From contig JADLGD010000107.1 of assembly GCA_020849495.1 (NCBI GenBank), positions 1 through 37,286 of the forward strand: 37,286 nucleotides of DNA, in the 5' to 3' direction. The position numbers and the translations under genes were made by a program. The stretch's first letter is position 1; the number at the start of each line of letters is the position of its first letter. The notes beneath the pieces are model-generated. The model searched no databases. It had not been told where the DNA came from and worked only from the letters and a program-made list of their open reading frames with translations. Shown one piece after another: positions 1 to 7,576 of this stretch. The DNA is from Fluviicola sp. (GTDB lineage: Bacteria > Bacteroidota > Bacteroidia > Flavobacteriales_D > Crocinitomicaceae).

Positions 1-290
1 ATCTTCTTCAGTATCTCTTTGTTTCTTTGGTCCAACTCATTGAAACTACCCCAACGTGATTCTACGTTCGGTACAGGATTGTTTTTACACCAAGTACCAT
101 TCGCATATTCGAAGAAATCATCTTGCGGACGAATGGCATTGTTCATGTATTCTCGGTTCACTGATTTAAGGTTGCTACCATTATTGTCAGAAACAGAAGA
201 GGTTGAAGTAGTGTTGCTCGTCTCAGAAGTTGGTTTGCAAGCCACTAAAACAGCAGAACTGATTGATAAATAAAGAATGTTTTTAAACAT
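1..290 (-). CDS. M13 family metallopeptidase lipoprotein, N-terminal part
   Basis: This is the start of a gene cut off by the window edge; 96 codons are visible, reading leftwards from an ATG at 288-290. The product begins with a lipoprotein signal (hydrophobic run, lipobox L-V-A-C with Cys18), then a Ser/Thr-rich linker, then the segment DDFFEYANGTWCKNNPVP followed by SRWGSFNELDQRN. That pattern is typical of the N-terminus of neprilysin/PepO-like M13 zinc peptidases in Bacteroidota. The zinc-binding HExxH motif lies beyond the window, so activity cannot be judged. The enzyme would be anchored in the envelope and cleave peptides. It starts 4 bases after the stop of the acetyltransferase gene, so the two are probably co-transcribed. 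Confidence 0.85.
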   Translation of the reverse strand, partial: MFKNILYLSISSAVLVACKPTSETSNTTSTSSVSDNNGSNLKSVNREYMNNAIRPQDDFFEYANGTWCKNNPVPNVESRWGSFNELDQRNKEILKK

Positions 291-294
291 GGAA

Positions 295-747
295 TCAAGG
301 AATTAAAATCATTTCAACATGAGGAATTTCATCCTCAAAGTATTCTTTACCTGTTGAAACAAAACCGTTTTTATTGTAAAATGCTTCTAAGTGTTTTTGC
401 GCAGAAATTTTGATTGGCACAACGCCGAATTCTTCATGAGCAAATTTGATACAGCGATCCATCAACTCAATTCCAACACCTGTGCCTCTAAAATCAGGAT
501 TCAAAACCACACGACCGATTGCTACTTCCTCATAAGCTAAACCAGGATGTAAGATTCTTGCTGTTGCGATCACGTCACCTTTTCCATCACGTAAAATCAA
601 ATGGTAGGCCTTTTTATCTTTACCATCTAAATCCAAATAAGAACTATTTTGCTCTACAACGAAAGCTTTCAGTCTTAATGCGATAATATCGTGAAACTCA
701 TTCAATGTGAGCTCTTTGTAAGGTTTAAATTGCCAGTCTAAATGCAT
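295..747 (-). CDS. elaA: ElaA-type GNAT N-acetyltransferase
   Basis: A 150-residue single-domain protein of the GNAT superfamily, close in length and order of motifs to ElaA. It opens with the ElaA-like block around LRLKAFVVEQNSSYLDLDG, where ElaA proteins have a conserved R-x-x-V-F-V-V-E-Q segment. The acetyl-CoA binding loop follows at about residues 77-95 (IGRVVLNPDFRGTGVGIEL), with the R-G-x-G-x-G pattern seen as RGTGVG. The C-terminal half has FYNKNGFVSTGKEYFEDEIPH, typical of the family, where it closes the fold. It acts in the cytosol; the physiological substrate of ElaA is not established. The M13 peptidase gene follows after 4 bases. Confidence 0.88.
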   Translation of the reverse strand: MHLDWQFKPYKELTLNEFHDIIALRLKAFVVEQNSSYLDLDGKDKKAYHLILRDGKGDVIATARILHPGLAYEEVAIGRVVLNPDFRGTGVGIELMDRCIKFAHEEFGVVPIKISAQKHLEAFYNKNGFVSTGKEYFEDEIPHVEMILIP

Positions 748-770
748 ATATTTTCAATTATTAATTGATT

Positions 771-821
771 AATTATCAATTATCAAGAATGACATCCTTG
801 ATAGTTTTGACATTGATAATT
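771..821. repeat. AT-rich nested inverted repeat between acyl-CoA carboxylase and elaA
   Basis: Two nested palindromic pairs: outer arms AATTATCAAT (771-780) and ATTGATAATT (812-821), inner arms TATCAAG (781-787) and CTTGATA (797-803), with an 8-base bulge on the right side. It lies just after the stop of the minus-strand carboxylase gene and before elaA. It may be a weak terminator or an RNA-processing hairpin; no clear T-run follows on the minus strand. Confidence 0.4.
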
Positions 822-826
822 GTTAA

Positions 827-2470
827 TTACGTTTGTATTACTCCAACATTATAAGCTTTTTCTGCTTTTTTATGGTTTGCCATTTCGATTCCGATTGACA
901 AGAATTCTCTTGTTTTTGCAGGATCAATAATAGCGTCTAACCAAATTCTTGAAGCAGCATAATATGGTGAAATTTGTTCGTCGTAACGCGCTTTGATGGT
1001 ATTGTATAATTCCGCTTCGCGCTCTGGGGTAATTTCTTCACCTCGAGCCTTCAAACTTGCTACTTCGATTTGCAACAATGTTTTTGCAGCTGATGCACCA
1101 CTCATTACAGCTACTTCGGCTGTTGGCCAACCTACAATCAAACGAGGGTCGTAAGCTTTTCCACACATAGCATAGTTTCCTGCTCCGTATGAATTTCCGA
1201 TAACTACTGTGAATTTAGGCACCACCGAATTCGCCATTGCATTCACCATTTTCGCACCGTCTTTAATGATCCCAGCATGTTCAGATTTTGAACCTACCAT
1301 GAATCCAGATACATCTTGGAAGAAGACCAATGGAATGTTTTTCTGATTACAGTTCATGATAAAACGCGCTGACTTATCAGCAGAATCGTTGTAAATCACA
1401 CCACCAAACTGCATTTCGCCTTTAGCGTTTTTAGACAATTCACGTTGATTAGCTACAATACCAACGCTCCACCCATTGATGCGCGCATAAGCACACACAA
1501 TCGTTTTACCATAATCTGCTTTGTATTCTACAACACTTCCTTCATCTACAATACAATCTAAAATATCGTGTACATTGTATGGTTTATGTCGTTCAGAAGG
1601 TAAAATTCCGTAGACTTTTTTCAATTCATGTTTTGGTGCAACAGCTTCGATGCGATCAAAACCAGCAGATTCAGAAGCGCCAATCTGTCCCATCATTTTG
1701 CGAATGGTCATCAAACACTCTTCATCGTTAGCAACTTTATAATCGCAAACACCTGAAATTTCAGTGTGAGTTGTTGCTCCACCCAATGTTTCATTATCGA
1801 TTGATTCACCGATAGCCGCTTTTACCAAGTAAGAACCAGCTAGGAAAATAGTTCCTGTTTTGTCAACAATCAATGATTCGTCCGACATGATAGGAAGATA
1901 AGCTCCACCTGCCACACAACTTCCCATCACTGCGGCAATTTGAGGAATCCCCATCGAACTCATGATGGCATTGTTTCTAAAAATGCGACCGAAATGTTCT
2001 TTATCTGGGAAAATTTCATCTTGCATGGGCAAATAAACACCTGCCGAGTCAACTAAATAAATGATCGGCAATTTATTTTCCATGGCAATTTCTTGCGCAC
2101 GCAGGTTTTTCTTTCCAGTAATAGGGAACCAAGCTCCAGCTTTCACCGTTGCATCATTCGCCACTACAATACATTGTTTACCTGAAACAAAACCGATAAC
2201 TACAACAACTCCAGCAGAGGGGCAACCGCCGTGTTCTTTGTACATATCCATTCCTGCAAAAGCAGCTACTTCAAAGCGAGGGGTGTTCGCGTCAAGTAAC
2301 ATATCTATGCGTTCGCGGGCAGTCATTTTACCTTTTTCATGCAAAGCAGCGATGCGTTTATCGCCTCCACCTTTCATGATTTTAGCCAATTCGCTTTCCA
2401 TGCGCGAAATTTTCAAGCGCATTTCATCGTCGTTTTTGTTGAATTCCAATTCTTTGGGATCGATAGCCAT
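827..2470 (-). CDS. acyl-CoA carboxylase subunit beta (carboxyltransferase)
   Basis: A 547-residue biotin-dependent carboxyltransferase that moves the carboxyl group from carboxybiotin to an acyl-CoA (propionyl-, acetyl- or methylcrotonyl-CoA). Family blocks are complete: KGKMTARERIDMLLD near the N-terminus, EHGGCPSAGVVVVIG, NDATVKAGAWFPITGKKNLR, VDSAGVYLPMQDEIFPDKEH and GSCVAGGAYLPIMSDE in the N-domain; QDVSGFMVGSKSEHAGIIKDGAKM and NSYGAGNYAMCGKAYDPR in the C-domain. Overall it most resembles the methylcrotonyl-CoA carboxylase beta type, but the substrate cannot be fixed from sequence alone. The frame is open to 2503, but a -7 promoter box at 2493-2500 makes the ATG at 2470 (MAIDPKELEFNK) the likely start. 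No biotin carboxylase subunit is in the window. Confidence 0.93.
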   Translation of the reverse strand: MAIDPKELEFNKNDDEMRLKISRMESELAKIMKGGGDKRIAALHEKGKMTARERIDMLLDANTPRFEVAAFAGMDMYKEHGGCPSAGVVVVIGFVSGKQCIVVANDATVKAGAWFPITGKKNLRAQEIAMENKLPIIYLVDSAGVYLPMQDEIFPDKEHFGRIFRNNAIMSSMGIPQIAAVMGSCVAGGAYLPIMSDESLIVDKTGTIFLAGSYLVKAAIGESIDNETLGGATTHTEISGVCDYKVANDEECLMTIRKMMGQIGASESAGFDRIEAVAPKHELKKVYGILPSERHKPYNVHDILDCIVDEGSVVEYKADYGKTIVCAYARINGWSVGIVANQRELSKNAKGEMQFGGVIYNDSADKSARFIMNCNQKNIPLVFFQDVSGFMVGSKSEHAGIIKDGAKMVNAMANSVVPKFTVVIGNSYGAGNYAMCGKAYDPRLIVGWPTAEVAVMSGASAAKTLLQIEVASLKARGEEITPEREAELYNTIKARYDEQISPYYAASRIWLDAIIDPAKTREFLSIGIEMANHKKAEKAYNVGVIQT

Positions 2471-2492
2471 GATTTTTCTTTTAATAGCGACC

Positions 2493-2500
2493 CAAATATA
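2493..2500 (-). promoter_or_regulatory. -7 box (TATATTTG) of the acyl-CoA carboxylase gene
   Basis: An exact match to the Bacteroidota -7 consensus TAnnTTTG on the minus strand, ending 22 bases before the ATG at 2470. No convincing -33 TTG is seen at the right distance. It lies inside the longest reading frame, so the upstream ATG at 2503 would not be transcribed. Confidence 0.5.
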
Positions 2501-2557
2501 CACAAATCAATGTAGAAAGATTCCTAAACAAGAATGAATGTGCGTGTGTTTTGTATC

Positions 2558-2565
2558 TATTTTTG
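2558..2565 (+). promoter_or_regulatory. -7 box (TATTTTTG) of pcm
   Basis: An exact TAnnTTTG match with only four bases between its last G and the ATG at 2570. With the usual spacing, transcription would begin at or next to the start codon, giving a leaderless or near-leaderless mRNA. A -33 element is not clear. Confidence 0.45.
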
Positions 2566-2569
2566 TTGC

Positions 2570-3214
2570 ATGCAAGATACTTACAAACACAAAGGAATGC
2601 GAAAGCAATTGATTGACCAGTTGCGATCTAAAGGAATTACTGACGAACGCGTTTTAACAGCTTTCGATCAAGTTCCACGTCATTTCTTTTTGGATTTGGT
2701 ATTCGACAATCAAGCATATTCCAATGTGGCCTTTCAAATTGGTGCAGGACAAACGATTTCACATCCTTACACCGTTGCTTTTCAAACCAGTTTATTGAAT
2801 CTAACAAGAGGTGAGAAGGTCTTAGAAATTGGTACTGGTTCTGGATTTCAAACGTGTATTTTGTGTGCTTTGGGTGTGAAAGTATTTTCAATCGAACGTC
2901 AAAAAGAACTGCACATCAAAGCAAAGAAAATCATTGATCATTTTGGATTTACACCGAAGTTGTTTTTCGGAGATGGTTATGAAGGAAAAGAAACCTTTGC
3001 ACCTTTTGATAAAATTTTGGTGACTTGTGGTGCGCCGTTCATTCCTCAGAAATTGGTGCAACAACTGAAAATAGGAGGGGTCATGATCATTCCTGTTGGT
3101 GACTTGGACTCACAAGAAATGCACAAAATCACAAAAATCAGTGACACGGAATACAAAGAAGAAGTGTATGGCAATTTTAGTTTTGTGCCGATGCTCGAGA
3201 AAACAGTGAAATAA
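2570..3214 (+). CDS. pcm: protein-L-isoaspartate(D-aspartate) O-methyltransferase
   Basis: A 214-residue SAM-dependent repair enzyme that methylates L-isoaspartyl residues in aged proteins so that they revert to aspartate. Visible blocks are RHFFLD, the substrate-side motif AGQTISHPY (about residues 59-67), SAM motif I LEIGTGSGFQ (85-94), the acidic end of strand 2 (SIER), and KILVTCGAPFIP followed by LKIGGVMIIPVGD, as in Pcm proteins. The frame stays open upstream to 2534, but a -7 box at 2558-2565 and the family's usual length favour the ATG at 2570. It is transcribed divergently from the acyl-CoA carboxylase gene; both promoters lie in the gap between them. It acts in the cytosol. Confidence 0.93.
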   Translation: MQDTYKHKGMRKQLIDQLRSKGITDERVLTAFDQVPRHFFLDLVFDNQAYSNVAFQIGAGQTISHPYTVAFQTSLLNLTRGEKVLEIGTGSGFQTCILCALGVKVFSIERQKELHIKAKKIIDHFGFTPKLFFGDGYEGKETFAPFDKILVTCGAPFIPQKLVQQLKIGGVMIIPVGDLDSQEMHKITKISDTEYKEEVYGNFSFVPMLEKTVK

Positions 3215-3241
3215 TTTATAGTGGCTTGCGTTTGTTAAACC

Positions 3242-3907
3242 ATGAGCCTACTAAAAACTTTCGCTATTCTATTCGTTTTTGCGAATAGTGCTTTCTCCCA
3301 ATACAGATGGGGAAATGAGCTTTCTTCTCAGTTTGAAAGCATTTCATTTACAACGCACTTTCAAAAAGTTGTTGGGAATCATTTCCTTCTTGGATTCGGA
3401 CTCGGGAATATTGGTAAACAAAGTGGATCTGATTACAATGATTTTGATTCAAAAAGTTCTTTCAAAACAACTCCAAATGAAATTTTAATCAACGGAGAAA
3501 AGGCATTTCATTCAGGTGAAAATAGTAAAATGAGAGGAGCTCAATTCCAAATCATGACCGGTTATTTTTTGGAAACTAAAAACAAAAAGCACGGTTTAAG
3601 AATCAATGCAAATCTGAAATTTGGATGGTTGTTTTCAACGAATGTCGTTTTTTACAAAACCAACGATACCGTTCCGGCAATTAACAATTACAGGTATACG
3701 AATTTCTTCAAACCAGCCGCTTCATTCGATGTGTTTCATACAATTCGCCTTACCGAAAAGAATACGTTTTATTATGGTTTGAAGAATTCAGTTTATCTAC
3801 CAACAACTGCATATCGTCCTACAGAACGAAACGAGTCATTCCACTGGTACGCTCCAGAATTATGTATTGGCATTTCACATTATTTTGATTTGAAGAAAAA
3901 GGAGTGA
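3242..3907 (+). CDS. secreted or outer-membrane protein of unknown function
   Basis: A 221-residue protein that I do not recognise. It has a clear Sec signal peptide (MSLLKTFAILFVFANSAFSQ, cleavage likely after Ser19 or Gln20). The mature part is rich in aromatic residues and alternating hydrophobic and polar stretches such as HFLLGFGLGNIG, LRINANLKFGWLFS and FYYGLKNSVYL, and ends in GISHYFDLKKKE. This suggests a small beta-barrel or periplasmic beta-sheet protein, but no domain is assigned. It stands alone, 27 bases after pcm and about 130 bases before the sigma factor start. Confidence 0.75.
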   Translation: MSLLKTFAILFVFANSAFSQYRWGNELSSQFESISFTTHFQKVVGNHFLLGFGLGNIGKQSGSDYNDFDSKSSFKTTPNEILINGEKAFHSGENSKMRGAQFQIMTGYFLETKNKKHGLRINANLKFGWLFSTNVVFYKTNDTVPAINNYRYTNFFKPAASFDVFHTIRLTEKNTFYYGLKNSVYLPTTAYRPTERNESFHWYAPELCIGISHYFDLKKKE

Positions 3908-4040
3908 GCTTTCATTTAAATGTCTATATCCGAAGTTGTTATCTATAAATCAAAAGTGAAAAATTTATATTTCTCACTTTTTTTTCAATTCTTTGTCACC
4001 AAAATCAAATTCACCACATTTACCCATTAGAGACCAAACA

Positions 4041-4568
4041 ATGGATAACAAGAAAACGCTTTTCATGACGTATTATGAGCCGGTGCATGCCCGTTTCGAG
4101 CGTTTTTGTAAAGCGCGTGTTTATGGTGAGATGGACTTTAAAGATTTGATGCACGACACTTTAGTGGTTGCGTATGAAAAGTTTGATAAAGTACAGCACG
4201 CAGATGCATTCTTGTATTACTTATTTGGAATCACCATTCGTTTATTGTCAAATGCAATGAAAAAGAAACAAGCAGTATTGACGAATGACGGGAATTTGGT
4301 TGCTAATGAATTGACCGTTCGTAATCTTTCAGAACAACAATTTGAGCACGAACAATTGTATGCTGCATTAGCACAATTACCCGAAATTCAAAAAGAAAGT
4401 TTGGTGCTTTATGAACTTTCCGGTTTTAGCGTGAAAGAAATTGCACAAATGCACGAATGTTCAGAAGATGCAGTCAAACAAGGATTGAGTCGTGGAAGAA
4501 AAACCTTAATCCAAATCTTGTCAATGGCAGAGTTGGAACAAAATGTAACAGCGTATGACGGAAGATAA
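4041..4568 (+). CDS. ECF-type RNA polymerase sigma factor
   Basis: A 175-residue sigma-70 family protein with regions 2 and 4 only. Region 2 is seen as DFKDLMHDTLVVAYEKFDK followed by the helix with YYLFGITIRLLSNAMKKK. Region 4 is LAQLPEIQKESLVLYELSG, then the DNA-binding helix-turn-helix FSVKEIAQMHECSEDAVKQ and LSRGRKTL. The open frame extends upstream to 3993, but the ATG at 4041 (MDNKKTLF) gives the usual N-terminus. It would direct RNA polymerase to a small regulon, probably in response to an envelope signal. Its last 14 bases overlap the next gene, which encodes a membrane protein: the usual layout of an ECF sigma factor and its anti-sigma factor. The target promoters are unknown. Confidence 0.92.
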   Translation: MDNKKTLFMTYYEPVHARFERFCKARVYGEMDFKDLMHDTLVVAYEKFDKVQHADAFLYYLFGITIRLLSNAMKKKQAVLTNDGNLVANELTVRNLSEQQFEHEQLYAALAQLPEIQKESLVLYELSGFSVKEIAQMHECSEDAVKQGLSRGRKTLIQILSMAELEQNVTAYDGR

Positions 4569-5709
4569 ATTGACAGCGCTTTTTGATTCAGCACGCAATG
4601 CTCCATTAGAAACGAGTACGGCTGATGTGAATAAATGGATTGCTTCTGCGGCAGTTGGAGTTGGTCTTGCTGCAACTTTAAAAATATTTTTTATTAAAAA
4701 ATGGGTAATTATGACAAGTATTTTAGCAAGTATAACAGGAGTAGGAGTGGTTGCGGTAATGACATTGAGCACACCTTCAACAATTAAACATCAAAACAAT
4801 AAAGAAAAAGAACAATTTCCAGTTAGTCAAAAAACTACACAACTACAGGAAAATGAAAAAGATCAGGTTCAAGCTTTCATCTTCCCTGTAAAAAAAGTAG
4901 TCGATCAAGAAGAATTTGTTTATTTGAATCCCTTGAGAGCTCAAATTCCATTGAATTTCTCACAGAGACCTGCACCATTAGCAACGCGAGTTTTTCCTCA
5001 AGTAATCGACAATCAGTCTTTCAATCGTATTGAAGCTAATGGCTTTACTTGTTTTACTTTGGTACAAGGGAATGCTTGCAGTGTGTCAACAACATTGGAT
5101 TCTTCTGAAGTAAGCATTGAAATTGAAGATGGGAAATTTGAAATTACAGGAATGCAAGAAAATGATCCAGCATCAATTGTTGTGACAGTAGTAGAACTCA
5201 AAGACTTGGATTTAAGCGGATTTAGCAAGATGGTCATGAATACGCCAATGACTATAAAAGACATCGAAATTGAAGTGAATGGTTTTTCAAAGTGTCAGTT
5301 TAATGGAGATATCTCCCATTTAGAAGCAGAAATTTCAGGCCAATCCACATTTGACTATTCAGGTAAATGCACGAAAATGGATTTAGAAATCAGCGGTATG
5401 TCGAGTGGCGAACTTTCAATCACAAGTTCAGATTTAGAATTAGAAATCTCTGGACAATCAACGGTAAAAATGAGTGGGTCTGTCATGAAAATTGAAGCTG
5501 AAGTATCTGGAGATAGTGAATTGAAAGGGAAAGATTGTGTAGCAGAAACCATTGATATTGAAGTTACTGGTGCGAGTGATGCAGTGGTACATGTGACGAA
5601 ATTATTGAATGCAGAAGTAAGTGGTAAAAGCGATTTGAATTATTATGGATGTCCAACGGAAATTAGGGAAAATGCTTCTGGTTTGTCATCCATCAAAGCA
5701 AAGAAATAG
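4555..5709 (+). CDS. membrane-anchored GIN-domain (DUF2807) protein, possible anti-sigma factor
   Basis: A 384-residue protein in three parts. A short N-terminal segment (about 1-27, MTEDKLTALFDSARN...) would be cytoplasmic. Hydrophobic stretches follow at about 29-47 and 50-71. From about residue 150 there is a head-GIN-like domain with a repeated beta pattern: LEAEISGQS, MDLEISGMSS, LELEISGQS, IEAEVSGDS, IDIEVTGAS, LNAEVSGKS. Such repeats build a parallel beta-helix outside the cytoplasm. The gene overlaps the sigma factor by 14 bases, so translation is probably coupled. By position it could be the anti-sigma partner, with the N-terminal segment holding the sigma factor and the GIN region sensing the envelope. 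No standard anti-sigma domain is visible, so this role is inference. A terminator follows at 5765. Confidence 0.82.
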   Translation: MTEDKLTALFDSARNAPLETSTADVNKWIASAAVGVGLAATLKIFFIKKWVIMTSILASITGVGVVAVMTLSTPSTIKHQNNKEKEQFPVSQKTTQLQENEKDQVQAFIFPVKKVVDQEEFVYLNPLRAQIPLNFSQRPAPLATRVFPQVIDNQSFNRIEANGFTCFTLVQGNACSVSTTLDSSEVSIEIEDGKFEITGMQENDPASIVVTVVELKDLDLSGFSKMVMNTPMTIKDIEIEVNGFSKCQFNGDISHLEAEISGQSTFDYSGKCTKMDLEISGMSSGELSITSSDLELEISGQSTVKMSGSVMKIEAEVSGDSELKGKDCVAETIDIEVTGASDAVVHVTKLLNAEVSGKSDLNYYGCPTEIRENASGLSSIKAKK

Positions 5710-5764
5710 GTGTAACATAAGCAAATGGAGAGAACGTTATCAGCCACACCACTGATGACAAATG

Positions 5765-5798
5765 AACCGAGGAGAGCCAGTTTCCTCGGTTTTTTTTT
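5765..5798 (+). terminator. rho-independent terminator after the sigma-GIN operon
   Basis: A perfect 9-bp stem, AACCGAGGA (5765-5773) with TCCTCGGTT (5783-5791), a 9-base loop and a run of eight T (5791-5798). Confidence 0.9.
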
Positions 5799-5817
5799 AT
5801 TGTTCTTTAATTCAAAT

Positions 5818-5900
5818 CACACTTTTACAAAGGAAAAAATGCAATAAACAACACTTTTACAAGGGAATAAATGTGACAGACAACACTTTTTCAAAGGAAA
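5818..5900. repeat. three tandem copies of a 32-bp unit
   Basis: Three imperfect copies begin ACACTTTT at 5819, 5851 and 5883, spaced exactly 32 bases apart. The core of each reads ACACTTTTACAAAGGAA, ACACTTTTACAAGGGAA and ACACTTTTTCAAAGGAA; the rest of the unit is only partly conserved (AAATG in the first two). The block lies between two terminators. It is not coding. It may be an array of protein-binding sites or a remnant end of an insertion sequence. Confidence 0.8.
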
Positions 5901-5908
5901 CCCACTAA

Positions 5909-5938
5909 AAAGCCCGATAACAATAGTCATCGGGCTTT
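5909..5938 (-). terminator. terminator downstream of trxB, possibly bidirectional
   Basis: A perfect 10-bp stem, AAAGCCCGAT (5909-5918) with ATCGGGCTTT (5929-5938), and a 10-base loop. Read on the minus strand it ends in a run of five T. It lies 17 bases beyond the trxB stop codon. Confidence 0.85.
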
Positions 5939-5955
5939 GAAAATTTTTAGACTGA

Positions 5956-6903
5956 TCAATGACCTAACGCAGCTAAATAGCGCTCTGCATCCAATGCAGC
6001 CATACATCCAGTTCCTGCAGCAGTAATTGCTTGACGGTAATTTCTATCGGCAGCATCACCCGCAACAAAAACGCCTGGTACATTCGTTAGAGATGTTCCT
6101 GGTTTCTCGTATTTGATGTATCCTGTTTCGTCTAAATTGATGAAGTCCTTGAAAATATCGGTATTTGGTTTGTGACCAATCGCAACAAAGAATCCAGTTG
6201 CTGGAATCACACTTTCTTCTCCGCTCACATTGTTTTTCACTTTAATCGCATCCACACCGTTTCCATCTCCCATTACTTCAACTGTTTCAGTGTTGTGTAA
6301 AATGGTAATGTTCTCCGTGTTACGAACGCGATCTGCCATGATTTTAGATGCACGGAATTTATCTGTACGCACCAACATGGTTACTTTTTTACACAATTTT
6401 GATAAGTAATGAGCTTCTTCACAAGCTGAATCTCCAGCTCCAACGATCACAACTTCTTGACCGCGGTAGAAGAAACCGTCACAAACAGCACAAGCAGAAA
6501 CACCACCACCAATTGAAAGGTAATGTTGTTCTGATGGTAAGCCTAAATATTTTGCTGATGCTCCAGTTGAAATAATAACTGTATCTGCATGAATTTCATG
6601 TCCGTCTTCTGTCCAACATTTGTGAACAGGACCCGTAAAATCAACTTTTGAAATGAAACCAAAACGGATATCTGTTTCGAAGCGCTTTGCTTGTGCTTCT
6701 AACTGCACCATCATTTCAGGACCAGAAATTCCATCAGGATAACCTGGGAAATTTTCCACTTCATTGGTTGTAGTTAATTGTCCACCAGGTTGCATTCCTT
6801 GATACATCACTGGTTTCATTTCTGCACGTGCAGCGTAGATTGCGGCAGTATATCCAGCAGGACCTGAACCGATGATTAAACATTTTACTTTTTCTGCACT
6901 CAT
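5956..6903 (-). CDS. trxB: thioredoxin-disulfide reductase
   Basis: A 315-residue flavoprotein that uses NADPH to reduce thioredoxin in the cytosol. Present are the FAD-binding motif GSGPAG (residues 12-17), QPGGQLTTTNEVENFPG, the redox-active pair C138-A-V-C141 within SACAVCDGFFYRG, the NADPH-binding motif GAGDSA (155-160), and the C-terminal FAD motif FVAGDAADRNYRQAITAAGTG. Length and order of motifs are normal for TrxB. It forms its own transcription unit, with a -7 box at 6935-6942 and a terminator at 5909-5938. Confidence 0.97.
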   Translation of the reverse strand: MSAEKVKCLIIGSGPAGYTAAIYAARAEMKPVMYQGMQPGGQLTTTNEVENFPGYPDGISGPEMMVQLEAQAKRFETDIRFGFISKVDFTGPVHKCWTEDGHEIHADTVIISTGASAKYLGLPSEQHYLSIGGGVSACAVCDGFFYRGQEVVIVGAGDSACEEAHYLSKLCKKVTMLVRTDKFRASKIMADRVRNTENITILHNTETVEVMGDGNGVDAIKVKNNVSGEESVIPATGFFVAIGHKPNTDIFKDFINLDETGYIKYEKPGTSLTNVPGVFVAGDAADRNYRQAITAAGTGCMAALDAERYLAALGH

Positions 6904-6934
6904 ATTTTTAGTTTCTAATGTTAAAATGGTAAAG

Positions 6935-6942
6935 CAAAAATA
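6935..6942 (-). promoter_or_regulatory. -7 box (TATTTTTG) of trxB
   Basis: An exact TAnnTTTG match on the minus strand, 31 bases before the trxB start codon. No -33 TTG is found at normal spacing. Confidence 0.45.
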
Positions 6943-7016
6943 ATGCTTTGCTTGAATTATTGTGTGTGATAAAGGTTACCCAAATTTCGTTTAGGATTCC
7001 AAGTGAAACAGCGTTT

Positions 7017-7574
7017 TTACTTTCTGCAAGTGTAAACAAAAGCAGGAGGGAAGTTGGCTGGAGTAAATGAAATACTCACCTTTTTAAAAGTACTCTTGAT
7101 GTGAGATTTCGCATTCAAGGAATACTGAAACTGCACATACAACGCTTTTTCATGCATCACTTTGTGACTTTCTTTTAGAATGCGTTCTTTCAATTCTTGT
7201 GGGAAATTCGCTAAAGGCAAAGATGAAATCACTGCATCCGCTTGTTTCAAACCGAACTTGTGTAAATAGTCGCCAATTTTTTCAGCTGAATCATGAATCA
7301 AATGAACACGTGGATCGTGGAATTCCTTTTTAAGAAGTGCCATGAACTCATCGTTTAATTCAAACACCAACAAAACACCGTCTGGACGTAATTGCTCTAA
7401 GATCTTGCGTGTAAACACACCGTTTCCTGGACCTAATTCCACAATGACTTTTGAGTGTTGGAAATCAATCGATTCAAGCATCTTCTTTGCTAGAAAACGA
7501 GAGCTAGGAGCCATGGAACCAACCATTTTCTTCTCCTTCCAAAAGTTTTTTATGAATGAACGTTTGCTTGACAT
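7017..7574 (-). CDS. PmtA-like class I SAM-dependent methyltransferase
   Basis: A 185-residue Rossmann-fold methyltransferase. The N-terminal FIKNFWKEKKMVGSMAPSS followed by FLAKKML is typical of the family that includes phospholipid N-methyltransferase PmtA. SAM motif I is VELGPGNG (45-52), the acidic residue after strand 2 is in VFELN, and the catalytic-loop region reads ISSLPLANFP (116-125), a hallmark of the PmtA-like group. The likely substrate is a membrane phospholipid such as phosphatidylethanolamine, but this is not proven; rRNA dimethyltransferases share the fold. The start lies 2 bases past the stop of the dihydroorotase-like gene, so the two form one operon. Confidence 0.82.
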   Translation of the reverse strand: MSSKRSFIKNFWKEKKMVGSMAPSSRFLAKKMLESIDFQHSKVIVELGPGNGVFTRKILEQLRPDGVLLVFELNDEFMALLKKEFHDPRVHLIHDSAEKIGDYLHKFGLKQADAVISSLPLANFPQELKERILKESHKVMHEKALYVQFQYSLNAKSHIKSTFKKVSISFTPANFPPAFVYTCRK

Positions 7575-7576
7575 GC

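Noticed and set aside
19-273. Plus-strand open frame over the first 270 bases
   Set aside because: It is opposite the M13 peptidase start, which has a lipoprotein signal and a clear family match. The plus-strand product has no such features.
2061-2537. Plus-strand 158-residue frame
   Set aside because: It is the reverse of the acyl-CoA carboxylase gene, which is complete and conserved there.
5818-5900. CRISPR array
   Set aside because: Only three degenerate units, no constant repeat with unique spacers, and no cas gene in the window.
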